Part shown: piece by piece, positions 27,849-35,064 of the stretch
Numbering within the stretch: the stretch's first letter is position 1
Layout of the letters: every line of letters starts with the position of its first letter
The notes under the pieces: generated by a model
What the model was told of the DNA's origin: nothing
Seen by the model: only the letters and a program-made list of their open reading frames with translations
The model's database searches: none
Assembly (NCBI GenBank): GCA_046297695.1
Contig: JBKBHF010000024.1
Location: forward strand, 1 to 56,377
Length of the DNA stretch: 56,377 nt
Reading direction: 5' to 3'
Source: Permianibacter sp046297695
GTDB taxonomy: Bacteria; Pseudomonadota; Gammaproteobacteria; Enterobacterales; Permianibacteraceae
Made by a program: the position numbers and the translations under genes

Positions 27849-28726
27849 GAGCTGCTCCGTCCGGTTTTTCGTGCCGGTTTGGCGCGCTTTGCCGTTGTGT
27901 CGGCTGCCGCCGGTTTCACTGTCTTGCGTCCAGTTTGGCCGGCGCGCTTGCTGGCACTTTTGTCGGCCAGTGGGCGCGTAGTTTTCGCGGAGACCGGTGA
28001 TGTCTTCGCCTTGGTCGTGGTGATGGTTTTCGTTGCGCTTTTCTTCTTTGTGTTTGTCTTCGTTGTGCTGGCTTTCGGTACGACCTGCGCGTCGAGCGGC
28101 GTCTTGGCTTTGTATTCGCAGAGGTCGTTGATCACGCAGATGCTGCACTTGGGACTGCGCGCCGTGCAGATATAGCGGCCGTGCAGGATCAACCAGTGAT
28201 GAGCGTCCTTCTTGAATTCGTCCGGCACGACTTTCAGCAGTTTTTGTTCGACGGCGAGCGGGGTTTTGCCGGGCGCCAGATTGAGCCGGTTGCCGAGCCG
28301 GAAGATATGGGTATCGACGGCAATGGTCGGTTCGCCAAACGCGGTGTTGAGCACGACATTGGCAGTCTTGCGGCCGACCCCGGGCAGTGCTTCCAGTGCC
28401 GCCCGATCACGCGGGACCTCGCTGCCGTGTTGTTCAATCAGGATGCGGCAGGTCTTGATGACGTTTTCGGCTTTGGCATTGAACAGGCCAATGGTCTTGA
28501 TGTGGTCCTTCACGCCGTCGACGCCGAGCGCGAGCATTTTTTCCGGCGTGTTGGCGACCGGAAACAGTTTGGCGGTGGCTTTGTTGACACTGACATCGGT
28601 GGCCTGCGCCGACAGCATCACCGCGATCAGCAGCTCAAATGGCGTGCTGTAATGCAGCTCGGTAGTGGGCTCGGGGTTTTCGGCGCGCAAGCGGGCGAAA
28701 ATTTGCTGACGTTTTTCCGGGTTCAT
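27845..28726 (-). CDS. nth: Endonuclease III with a long basic C-terminal tail
   Basis: Nth excises oxidised pyrimidines and nicks abasic sites. Residues 1-210 align without gaps to the E. coli enzyme by position: Lys120 (catalytic, in LPGVGRKT), Asp138 (VDTHIFR) and the 4Fe-4S ligands Cys187, Cys194, Cys197 and Cys203. The normal enzyme ends near 211. Here about 80 residues follow, made almost wholly of Lys, Thr, Ala, Ser and Arg, much like a histone H1 or AlgP-type tail. ATG 28726, 13 bases after the rsxE stop. Position at the end of the rsx operon is conserved in gammaproteobacteria. Confidence 0.95.
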   Translation of the reverse strand: MNPEKRQQIFARLRAENPEPTTELHYSTPFELLIAVMLSAQATDVSVNKATAKLFPVANTPEKMLALGVDGVKDHIKTIGLFNAKAENVIKTCRILIEQHGSEVPRDRAALEALPGVGRKTANVVLNTAFGEPTIAVDTHIFRLGNRLNLAPGKTPLAVEQKLLKVVPDEFKKDAHHWLILHGRYICTARSPKCSICVINDLCEYKAKTPLDAQVVPKASTTKTNTKKKSATKTITTTKAKTSPVSAKTTRPLADKSASKRAGQTGRKTVKPAAADTTAKRAKPARKTGRSSS

Positions 28727-28739
28727 GACGGGCGCGACT

Positions 28740-29459
28740 TCATGGCGAGCGGGAGACCGGTTTATTGCTGACCAGCGAGGCAGCGGGAGCGGCGGCAGCG
28801 TGCCGGGTCTGGCGGCGCTGGTCAATGGCATTTTTGGCGGCGATGAGCCCGCCCAGTGCCAGAAACGCACCGGGCGGCAGTAGCGCCAGCAACAACGGTT
28901 GCTCCGGTGTCGTCACCGTCACCGACCAGTGCGCGGCCGCCGGGCCAAACAGTTGCTCGGCGCCGTGCAGCCAGCGGCCGCTGCCCAGCAGTTCCCGGAC
29001 ACTGCCGAGCACAAACAGGACGGCAGCAAAGCCGGCGCCGTGGGCGAGCCCGTCGACCAGCGCCGGCAGCACCGGTTGGCGCGCGGCGAAACTTTCGGCG
29101 CGGCCGATGATCACGCAGTTGGTGACAATCAGCGGAATGAAAATGCCGAGTGTCTGATACAGCGTGTAGGTGTAGGCGTGCATCAGCAGTTCGATGCAGG
29201 TGACCAGCGAGCCGATCAGCAGCACATAAACCGGAATGCGGATCGCCGTCGGAATGAGCCGGCGGACCAGCGACACCAGTGTGTTTGACGCGGTCAGCAC
29301 CAGCAGCGTCGCAAGCCCGAGACCGAGGCCGTTGATGGCGCTGTTGCTGATGGCGAGCAGCGGGCACAGCCCGAGCAATTGCACCAGCGCCGGATTGCTG
29401 GACCACAATCCGGCGCGCCAGCGTTCGGCCCACCAGGATTCGCTGGTGACGGGGGTCAT
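28740..29459 (-). CDS. rsxE: Rnf/Rsx electron-transport subunit E
   Basis: RsxE is an integral membrane subunit of the ion-pumping ferredoxin:NAD oxidoreductase complex, called Rsx where it keeps SoxR reduced. The 239 residues hold six helices, with NPALVQLLGLCPLLAISNS and the mirror motif GIFIPLIVTNCVIIGRAE around the conserved cysteines, both also present in RsxA. ATG 29459 overlaps the rsxG stop (ATGA). Confidence 0.95.
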   Translation of the reverse strand: MTPVTSESWWAERWRAGLWSSNPALVQLLGLCPLLAISNSAINGLGLGLATLLVLTASNTLVSLVRRLIPTAIRIPVYVLLIGSLVTCIELLMHAYTYTLYQTLGIFIPLIVTNCVIIGRAESFAARQPVLPALVDGLAHGAGFAAVLFVLGSVRELLGSGRWLHGAEQLFGPAAAHWSVTVTTPEQPLLLALLPPGAFLALGGLIAAKNAIDQRRQTRHAAAAPAASLVSNKPVSRSP

Positions 29460-30091
29460 GGCGTGTCGGCCTCCGCGCAATGATTGGGGGCGGCGTACAG
29501 CGCATCGCGCTGCGCCAGATGATATTGCTGCACCCGGCGCAGCGCGTGAATGACCGCGCGCGGCGTGATGGTGGCGCCGGTGAAACCGTCGAAGTCGCCG
29601 CCGTCCTTGCGCACGGTCCATTTGGCTTCTGCGGGTTGACTGAGCGACAGGCCGCGGAACTGATCAATCCAGTCGTCCTTGCGCCGTTCAATCTTGTCGC
29701 CGAGTCCCGGCGTTTCCCGGTGTGCGGTCACCCGGACGCCGGCGATGCGCTGATCCGGGTACAGCGCGATCAGCAGATCGATGTCGCCGCTGTAACCATC
29801 CGGTGCCGTCGCGCTGAACACCAGCGCCGCTGGCGCACCGTCCCGGCGGGCGCGGTACACGGTGACGGCGCTGCTGCGGCCGAATACATCGGCCGCTGCC
29901 ACCAAGGTGCAGTCGCGGGCAATGTTGTTGTTGTAGGCCGACAGTGGCAACACCTCGCCCAGCAGGCGGCCGAAGGCGGCGTCCTGCTCGGCCCGGATGC
30001 GCGGTGCCGTCAGCTGTTGCACCAGCACGATCGCGGCGGTGCACACCAGGGTAAAGCCGCCGAGGATGGCGGCGTGCCGTGCCATGCTCAT
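29456..30091 (-). CDS. rsxG: Rnf/Rsx electron-transport subunit G
   Basis: RsxG is a single-pass membrane protein whose periplasmic domain carries covalently bound FMN. TM about 7-27; the flavinylation motif is DGFTGATITPRAV, with the final Thr of TGAT as the expected attachment site. HRETPGLGDKI is the other family signature. 211 residues. Start ATG 30091 with GGGAG upstream, overlapping the rsxD stop. Flavin attachment needs an ApbE protein, which is not in the window. Confidence 0.95.
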   Translation of the reverse strand: MSMARHAAILGGFTLVCTAAIVLVQQLTAPRIRAEQDAAFGRLLGEVLPLSAYNNNIARDCTLVAAADVFGRSSAVTVYRARRDGAPAALVFSATAPDGYSGDIDLLIALYPDQRIAGVRVTAHRETPGLGDKIERRKDDWIDQFRGLSLSQPAEAKWTVRKDGGDFDGFTGATITPRAVIHALRRVQQYHLAQRDALYAAPNHCAEADTP

Positions 30092-31161
30092 GGGGTCGGC
30101 TCCCGTGGCGGCTTGACCTGCGTGCCGTAGGCGCGTGGTCGGGTGTAGCGATCAATGCTCGGCGCGGCCAGATTGAACAGCAGGATCGCAAACGCAAACG
30201 CGTCCGGATAACCGCCGAAGGTGCGAATCAGATACACCAGCACGCCGATGCCGAGTCCGTACCACAGCCGGCCGCGCGGGGTCGTGCAGGCCGATACCGG
30301 ATCGGTTGCGATGAAAAATGCGGCCAACATGGTGCCGCCGCTGAACAGATGAAACACCGGCGAGGCAAATGCATCCGGATTCCAGACATAGAAAATCAGC
30401 GCGCTGCCAAAGAGGCCTGCGAGCACACCGGTCGGGATCTGCCAGCTGATGATTTTTTGCTGCAACAGCACGCCGCCTCCGAGCAGAAAGGCGACGTTCA
30501 CCCATTCCCAGCCGTAGCCGGCAAAGGCGCCGAACACCGGCTGCGACAACACTTCCGAAATCATCTGGCCACTGGCGACATCGTTGCGCAGGTGATCCAG
30601 TGGCGTTGCCATGGTGAAGCCATCGAGGCCGGTGCGCAGTGCCTGCAGGGTGACGCCATCCCAGGTTTGGCCGGAGAAAATCAGAAAAAAGCTGTCGATG
30701 AGGCCCGGTGGGTTGGCGGCGAGCGCCATCGGCGGCGTCCACGCTGTCATCGACACTGGAAACGAGATCAGCAGAAACACATAACCGGCCATGGCCGGGT
30801 TGAACGGATTCATGCCGAGGCCGCCGTACAACTGTTTGCCGACAATGATGGCAAACAAACTGCCACTGACCGCGATCCACCACGGTGCGTACGGCGGCAG
30901 ACACAAGCCGAGCAAGACGCCGGTCACCACCGCGCTCCAGTCCTGCAGTTCGCGCAGCGGATCGCGTCCGCGCAAGCTGAGCACCAGCACTTCGCCAGCG
31001 AGACAAAACCAGATGCAGGACCAGACCTGAATCATCGTGCCCCAGCCAAAAAACGCCATCAGTGCCGCCATGCCCGGCACGGTGGCGTACAACACCATGC
31101 GCATGACCTGGCTGACGCGTTCGCCACGGGTGCGATGTGGCGACGAAATCGCAAGCGTCAT
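30088..31161 (-). CDS. rsxD: Rnf/Rsx electron-transport subunit D
   Basis: RsxD is a polytopic subunit with a second covalent FMN and is homologous to NqrB. It has about ten helices in 357 residues, with SGSLFAIIVGKQLYGGLGMNPFNPAM, the flavin-site region FTMATPLDHLR and the C-terminal FFIATDPVSACTTPRGR. ATG 31161 overlaps the rsxC stop as ATGA. Confidence 0.95.
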   Translation of the reverse strand: MTLAISSPHRTRGERVSQVMRMVLYATVPGMAALMAFFGWGTMIQVWSCIWFCLAGEVLVLSLRGRDPLRELQDWSAVVTGVLLGLCLPPYAPWWIAVSGSLFAIIVGKQLYGGLGMNPFNPAMAGYVFLLISFPVSMTAWTPPMALAANPPGLIDSFFLIFSGQTWDGVTLQALRTGLDGFTMATPLDHLRNDVASGQMISEVLSQPVFGAFAGYGWEWVNVAFLLGGGVLLQQKIISWQIPTGVLAGLFGSALIFYVWNPDAFASPVFHLFSGGTMLAAFFIATDPVSACTTPRGRLWYGLGIGVLVYLIRTFGGYPDAFAFAILLFNLAAPSIDRYTRPRAYGTQVKPPREPTP

Positions 31162-32906
31162 GACGATGGGCTCCTGTCCGTGGGGTCAGCTTCGGCTGCC
31201 GGATCGGTCTTCGATGCGGGGGCAGTTGGCGCTTCCGTCGCGGTCGATTGCGCCTGCTTCTTTTCTTTGGCGCGCCGCGCGGCCGCCAGCACGTCAGCGA
31301 GCCGGTCGTTGTGCTGGGCGATCGCCGGTTTGTCGGCCGTGGTTTCGCTCGTCGTTGCCGTCGCCGTGTTGTGGGAGGTGCTCGCGGTACCGGCACGCGG
31401 CGTCGCATCGATCGTGCCCGCGTTGACATTGACATCGGCCTCGCGCAGCGGGGCTCCCTGTACCTCTTTCACTTCCTGCACATCCTTTACGTCCTGTGCG
31501 GCTTTGCGTTGCTGGCGCAGCGTGCGTGCGCGTGCCAGTCGGGCTTCGCGCGCATCGAAACGCGCCTTGGCGTGCTCGGCGGCAGCGCGTGCCGCTGCCT
31601 GTTCGGCCAAAACGGCCTTGCCATGACGATAGTATTGCACCAACGGGATCTGACTCGGGCAGACGTACGCGCAGGCGCCGCATTCGATACAGGCCTGCAA
31701 ATCGAGCGCTTCGGCGCGTGCGTATTGCTCGCTGCGGATATGCCAATGCAATTCCTGCGGCAGCAGCGAGGCCGGGCAGACGCTGGCGCAATCGCCGCAG
31801 CGGATGCAGGGCCGTGGACACAGCGACTCGTCAAGCTCATCGGGACCGGCTGCGATCAAACAGTTGCTGAGTTTGCTGATGGGCGCCGACAGATCGGACA
31901 GTGCGATGCCCATGATCGGTCCGCCCATGATGACGCGGCGCAACCGTTCCGGTTTCAGCCCTGCCTGTTGCAACACGTAGTCGATCGGCGTGCCGATGGC
32001 GATCTCGTAATTTCCCGGCCGCTCGATGGCATCGCCGGTGACGGTGACGATGCGGCGCACCAGCGGCTCGGAGTGGGCAATGGCGCGGGCGATGGCATGG
32101 CAGGTGCCGACGTTGTACATCACGACGCCGAGATCAACCGAATGCTTGCCGCGCGGGATTTCGAAGCCGAGCAGATTCTGGATGAGCTGCTTCTGGGCGC
32201 CGCTCGGATACTTGGTCGGGATCACCACGACCTCGATGGCGGTTTCATCGCAGGCATCGGCGATCGCCTTGATCGCCTCCGGCTTGTTGTCCTCGATGGC
32301 GAACAACACCTGCTCCGGTCGCAGCAGGCGCGCAAGGATCTGTGCGCCTTCGATGATGGCATTGGCGCGTTCGCGCATCAGCGCGTCGTCGCAGCTGATG
32401 TAGGGTTCGCATTCGGCGCCATTGATGATCAGCCATTTGACCGGCGTCTCGGTCAGCTTCTGCGCCGACGGGAATCCCGCGCCGCCCAAACCGACGATGC
32501 CCGCCTGGCCAATGCGCTCGCGCAGATCGGCATCGGTCAGGCTGATGTCATCGACGAATTCTTCTTCTTCGTAGGCGCTGGTTTCATCGGTGCAGAGGCC
32601 GATGCAGGGCTGCGGCAGGCCGCTGTCATCCGGCACCGGATGCAGACCGATGAAACTGACGACGCCATCGGCCGGTGCGTGCACCGACGCGCTGATCCCG
32701 TCGGCCGCGCGCGCCAGCAACTGGCCGTAATGCACGCGCTGGCCTTCCTGCACCACGGGAATCGCCGGCTTGCCGAGATGCTGTTTCAAGGGCAACACCA
32801 ACAGCGGTGGCAGAGCCAGCGTGGCGATCGGCGATTGCAGGCTCGGATCTTTGCGATCGTCGAGCACAAGGCCACCGGGAAATCCGAACAGTTGCCGTGC
32901 CATCAT
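31158..32906 (-). CDS. rsxC: Rnf/Rsx electron-transport subunit C
   Basis: RsxC is the peripheral NADH-binding subunit, related to NuoF and NqrA. The 582 residues have a flavin/NADH fold (GIVGLGGAGFPSAQKL, INGAECEPYISCDD), a SLBB-like part, and two 4Fe-4S ferredoxin motifs (CIRCGDCASVCP and CIECGACAYVCP, about 365-415). The final 150 residues are a charged Ala/Arg/Lys then Thr/Asp-rich extension, which is common but variable in length in this family. Start ATG 32906; ATGATG overlaps the rsxB TGA. Confidence 0.94.
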   Translation of the reverse strand: MMARQLFGFPGGLVLDDRKDPSLQSPIATLALPPLLVLPLKQHLGKPAIPVVQEGQRVHYGQLLARAADGISASVHAPADGVVSFIGLHPVPDDSGLPQPCIGLCTDETSAYEEEEFVDDISLTDADLRERIGQAGIVGLGGAGFPSAQKLTETPVKWLIINGAECEPYISCDDALMRERANAIIEGAQILARLLRPEQVLFAIEDNKPEAIKAIADACDETAIEVVVIPTKYPSGAQKQLIQNLLGFEIPRGKHSVDLGVVMYNVGTCHAIARAIAHSEPLVRRIVTVTGDAIERPGNYEIAIGTPIDYVLQQAGLKPERLRRVIMGGPIMGIALSDLSAPISKLSNCLIAAGPDELDESLCPRPCIRCGDCASVCPASLLPQELHWHIRSEQYARAEALDLQACIECGACAYVCPSQIPLVQYYRHGKAVLAEQAAARAAAEHAKARFDAREARLARARTLRQQRKAAQDVKDVQEVKEVQGAPLREADVNVNAGTIDATPRAGTASTSHNTATATTSETTADKPAIAQHNDRLADVLAAARRAKEKKQAQSTATEAPTAPASKTDPAAEADPTDRSPSS

Positions 32907-33451
32907 TGCACCAACCGGATCGGAATGCGGACCGCGTCCGCCGGTTTCGGCCATTGCCAGGCCGGCGTTGGTGCCGGGATCAGATCGATGCAGTCGACCG
33001 GGCAGGGCGGCAGGCACAGCTCGCAGCCGGTGCATTCGGCGGCGATGACGGTGTGCATCAGTTTCGGTGCGCCAACGATGGCATCGACCGGGCAGGCCTG
33101 GATGCATTTGGTGCAGCCGATGCATTCGTCTTCGCGGATAAACGCCAGCAGTTTCGGTTTGACGGCACTTTCATCAGCCAGCGGCACCACGTCCTTGCCC
33201 AGCAGTTGCGCCAGCGCCTTTACGCCGGCCTCGCCACCGGGCGGACATTTGTTGATGGCATCGCCATTGGCAATTGCCTCTGCATACGGTTTGCAACCGG
33301 GATAACCGCACTGGCCGCACTGGGTCTGCGGCAGCACGGCATTGATCTGCTCGACCAGTGGATTGCCTTCAACCCGAAAACGCAGCGCGGCATAGCCGAG
33401 CAGGGCGCCGAACAACACGCCGAGTACGACCAGTGCAATCAGCCCGCTCAT
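32903..33451 (-). CDS. rsxB: Rnf/Rsx electron-transport subunit B
   Basis: RsxB is a membrane-anchored iron-sulfur protein that passes electrons from ferredoxin. One N-terminal helix (3-23), a 4Fe-4S module with QCGQCGYPGCKPYAEAI and a further Cys in NKCPPGG, then two ferredoxin motifs CIGCTKCIQACPVDA and CTGCELCLPPCPVDC. 182 residues. The ATG at 33451 overlaps the stop of the small gene upstream, not that of rsxA as in the standard operon. Confidence 0.96.
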   Translation of the reverse strand: MSGLIALVVLGVLFGALLGYAALRFRVEGNPLVEQINAVLPQTQCGQCGYPGCKPYAEAIANGDAINKCPPGGEAGVKALAQLLGKDVVPLADESAVKPKLLAFIREDECIGCTKCIQACPVDAIVGAPKLMHTVIAAECTGCELCLPPCPVDCIDLIPAPTPAWQWPKPADAVRIPIRLVQ

Positions 33452-33726
33452 GTTGCCACCCGGTTGCGCCGGATCAGCACGACACTCAGCGTGAAGAAAC
33501 CGGCGAAGGCAAATGCACGCGCGCTGCGCACCGCAACCACGTGCTGCTGCCAGGCTTGCAACAGCGATGAGGCTGGTTCGTCAGCGCACGCCTGTCGTGC
33601 GACATCAAACGTTTGTTGACGCTTCGCGCAGCCGCGCTCCGTCCACCATGCCGTCGCCGAGAAGACGCCGTCCGCGAGCAGCAGCAGCAAGAACACGCTC
33701 AGCAGCGCCAGCCACAGCCGCCTCAT
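33448..33726 (-). CDS. Undescribed 92-residue membrane protein between rsxA and rsxB
   Basis: A small protein, 92 residues, with two predicted helices (about 4-24 and 72-87). MRR at the N-terminus and RRNR near the C-terminus predict both ends inside and the 47-residue middle in the periplasm, where Cys33 and Cys47 could pair. Its ATG overlaps the rsxA TGA (33723-33726) and its TGA overlaps the rsxB ATG (33448-33451), the same ATGA coupling as all other junctions of the operon, so it should be made in step with the complex. I know no Rnf subunit of this kind; the six-gene operon normally has rsxA touching rsxB. It could be an accessory subunit or assembly factor (inference). Confidence 0.75.
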   Translation of the reverse strand: MRRLWLALLSVFLLLLLADGVFSATAWWTERGCAKRQQTFDVARQACADEPASSLLQAWQQHVVAVRSARAFAFAGFFTLSVVLIRRNRVAT

Positions 33727-34301
33727 TTGACCAGCCCCGCGAAGCCCATGAAGGCGAGCGACATCAGACCGGCCGTGATAAGGCCGATGGCGGCGCCGCG
33801 AAACGGCAGCGGAACATCGGCGACATTGATGCGTTCGCGAATGCCGGCAAACAGGAACAGCACCAGCGAGAAACCCACCGCTGCGGCAAAGCCGAACACC
33901 AGTGACTCGATGAAGCTGTGCGCCGCTTGGGTATTGAGCAGGGCAACACCGAGTACGGCGCAGTTGGTGGTGATAAGCGGCAGGTAAATGCCGAGCAGGC
34001 GATGCAGCAGCGGGCTGGTTTTGGCCATCACCATTTCGGTGAACTGGACCACGACCGCGATGACCAGAATGAAACTCAGTGTCCGCAGATAGCCGATGTC
34101 GAGCGGAATCAGAATCCAGCTGTTGACCAGATACGACAGTCCCGAAGCCAGTGTCAGCACAAAGCTGGTGGCAGCGGCCATGCTGAGCGCGGTGTCCTGC
34201 TGGTTTGACACGCCCATGAACGGGCACAGGCCAAGAAACTTGACCAGCACGACGTTGTTGACCAGGGCGGTCGCGACAAACAGTAGCAACAGATCAGTCA
34301 T
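33723..34301 (-). CDS. rsxA: Rnf/Rsx electron-transport subunit A
   Basis: RsxA is a six-helix membrane subunit, paralogue of RsxE, that with it forms the electron path through the membrane. The cysteine motifs are VKFLGLCPFMGVS and LPLITTNCAVLGVAL. 192 residues, the usual length. ATG 34301 is the first gene of the operon. The promoter should lie in 34302-34380, where I could not fix one. Confidence 0.96.
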   Translation of the reverse strand: MTDLLLLFVATALVNNVVLVKFLGLCPFMGVSNQQDTALSMAAATSFVLTLASGLSYLVNSWILIPLDIGYLRTLSFILVIAVVVQFTEMVMAKTSPLLHRLLGIYLPLITTNCAVLGVALLNTQAAHSFIESLVFGFAAAVGFSLVLFLFAGIRERINVADVPLPFRGAAIGLITAGLMSLAFMGFAGLVK

Positions 34302-34380
34302 GGCGCGGAGCGGCCAGCGGGAAAGAGGCCTGGCAATTATGCGTCAGCGCGGGCGATTGCGCCAAAGGCAGCAACTCGAA

Positions 34381-34408
34381 TGTGGGAGCGGGCTTGCCCG
34401 CTCCCACA
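34381..34408. repeat. REP palindrome of the TGTGGGAGCGGGC type
   Basis: TGTGGGAGCGGGC (34381-34393) and GCCCGCTCCCACA (34396-34408) form a 13-bp perfect stem with a TT loop. It resembles the common Pseudomonas REP. It lies between rsxA and the membrane-protein gene. Confidence 0.85.
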
Positions 34409-34425
34409 GAAAACCAGAGCTCGAC

Positions 34426-34929
34426 TTAGAGCTTGGGCTCGTGCCGTGCCGGTTCGGCTTCGGTGATGGTATCGGCATCAACCGTTGTTGATGCCGATTC
34501 GGTGGTTTCGTTGCCGACCGCCGGTTTCGGTCGGCGTGACAGCACGAAGAACAGCAGGCCGAGCACGATGCTGAGAATCAGGAAGTTGATGGCAATCGGC
34601 GTCACGCCGCGCATCAGGCCGGTGATGCCGTCCTGCTCGGCGCCGAGAATGCCGACGATCGCCGCCGGTGCCAGCCACGGGCCATCCGGGGTCGAATTGG
34701 CCGGCGTCAGTGCGCCGGTGGCAAACAGCGACCAGACCGGCACCAGCAGCCATTTCGGCCAGCGCCGAATCAGCCGGTACAGCACCAGCAGAAATACGCA
34801 GGCGATCAGGATATACAGCGTCCAGGTGCTGCCGTAGTCGTGCACGACGCGGTCCGCGGGAACGGGTTGCGCGACCACCGCTTGGGTAGTCTCGACGCTA
34901 TCGACAGGGGCTTGAATCGGAGTGGTCAT
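34426..34929 (-). CDS. Hypothetical membrane protein
   Basis: A 167-residue protein with a polar N-terminus (about 1-32) followed by three likely helices (about 35-53, 58-73 and 112-133) and a Thr/Glu-rich C-terminal tail. The middle has a Pro/Gly-rich stretch (ANSTPDGPWLAPAAIVGILG). I recognise no family. ATG 34929 chosen; a GTG at 34956 lies at the edge of an inverted repeat. Neither has a clear ribosome site. Separated from metG by repeats. Confidence 0.65.
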   Translation of the reverse strand: MTTPIQAPVDSVETTQAVVAQPVPADRVVHDYGSTWTLYILIACVFLLVLYRLIRRWPKWLLVPVWSLFATGALTPANSTPDGPWLAPAAIVGILGAEQDGITGLMRGVTPIAINFLILSIVLGLLFFVLSRRPKPAVGNETTESASTTVDADTITEAEPARHEPKL

Positions 34930-34956
34930 GGGCGCTCTGGTCAATGTTGTTGTCAC

Positions 34957-35000
34957 ATTCGTAGGTTGGGTTTCGCTAACGCTCTACCCAACCTACGAAT
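34957..35000. repeat. 14-bp inverted repeat, GTAGGTTGGG family
   Basis: ATTCGTAGGTTGGG (34957-34970) and its exact complement (34987-35000). Related in core to the repeat pair at 39110-39202. A common extragenic type in proteobacteria. Confidence 0.8.
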
Positions 35001-35012
35001 TACGTTTTTTAC

Positions 35013-35043
35013 GTCACTGGATCCCCGCCTACGCGGGGATGAC
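35013..35043. repeat. Dispersed palindrome, GGATCCCCGC type
   Basis: ATCCCCGC (35021-35028) pairs with GCGGGGAT (35033-35040), loop CTAC, in the context TCACTGG...GACA. The same type recurs near 44786-44805 and, interrupted, at 42464-42535. Confidence 0.8.
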
Positions 35044-35064
35044 AAACCTGCCTGTGCAGGTTTG

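Noticed and set aside
33727..34227. N-terminal extension of the small rsx-operon gene to 259 residues
   Set aside because: The extra part is rsxA read in another frame. The ATG at 33726 overlaps the rsxA stop in the way all other junctions do.
34381..34408. CRISPR-like repeat units
   Set aside because: The palindromes here and elsewhere are single or paired and lack regular unique spacers. No cas gene in the window.
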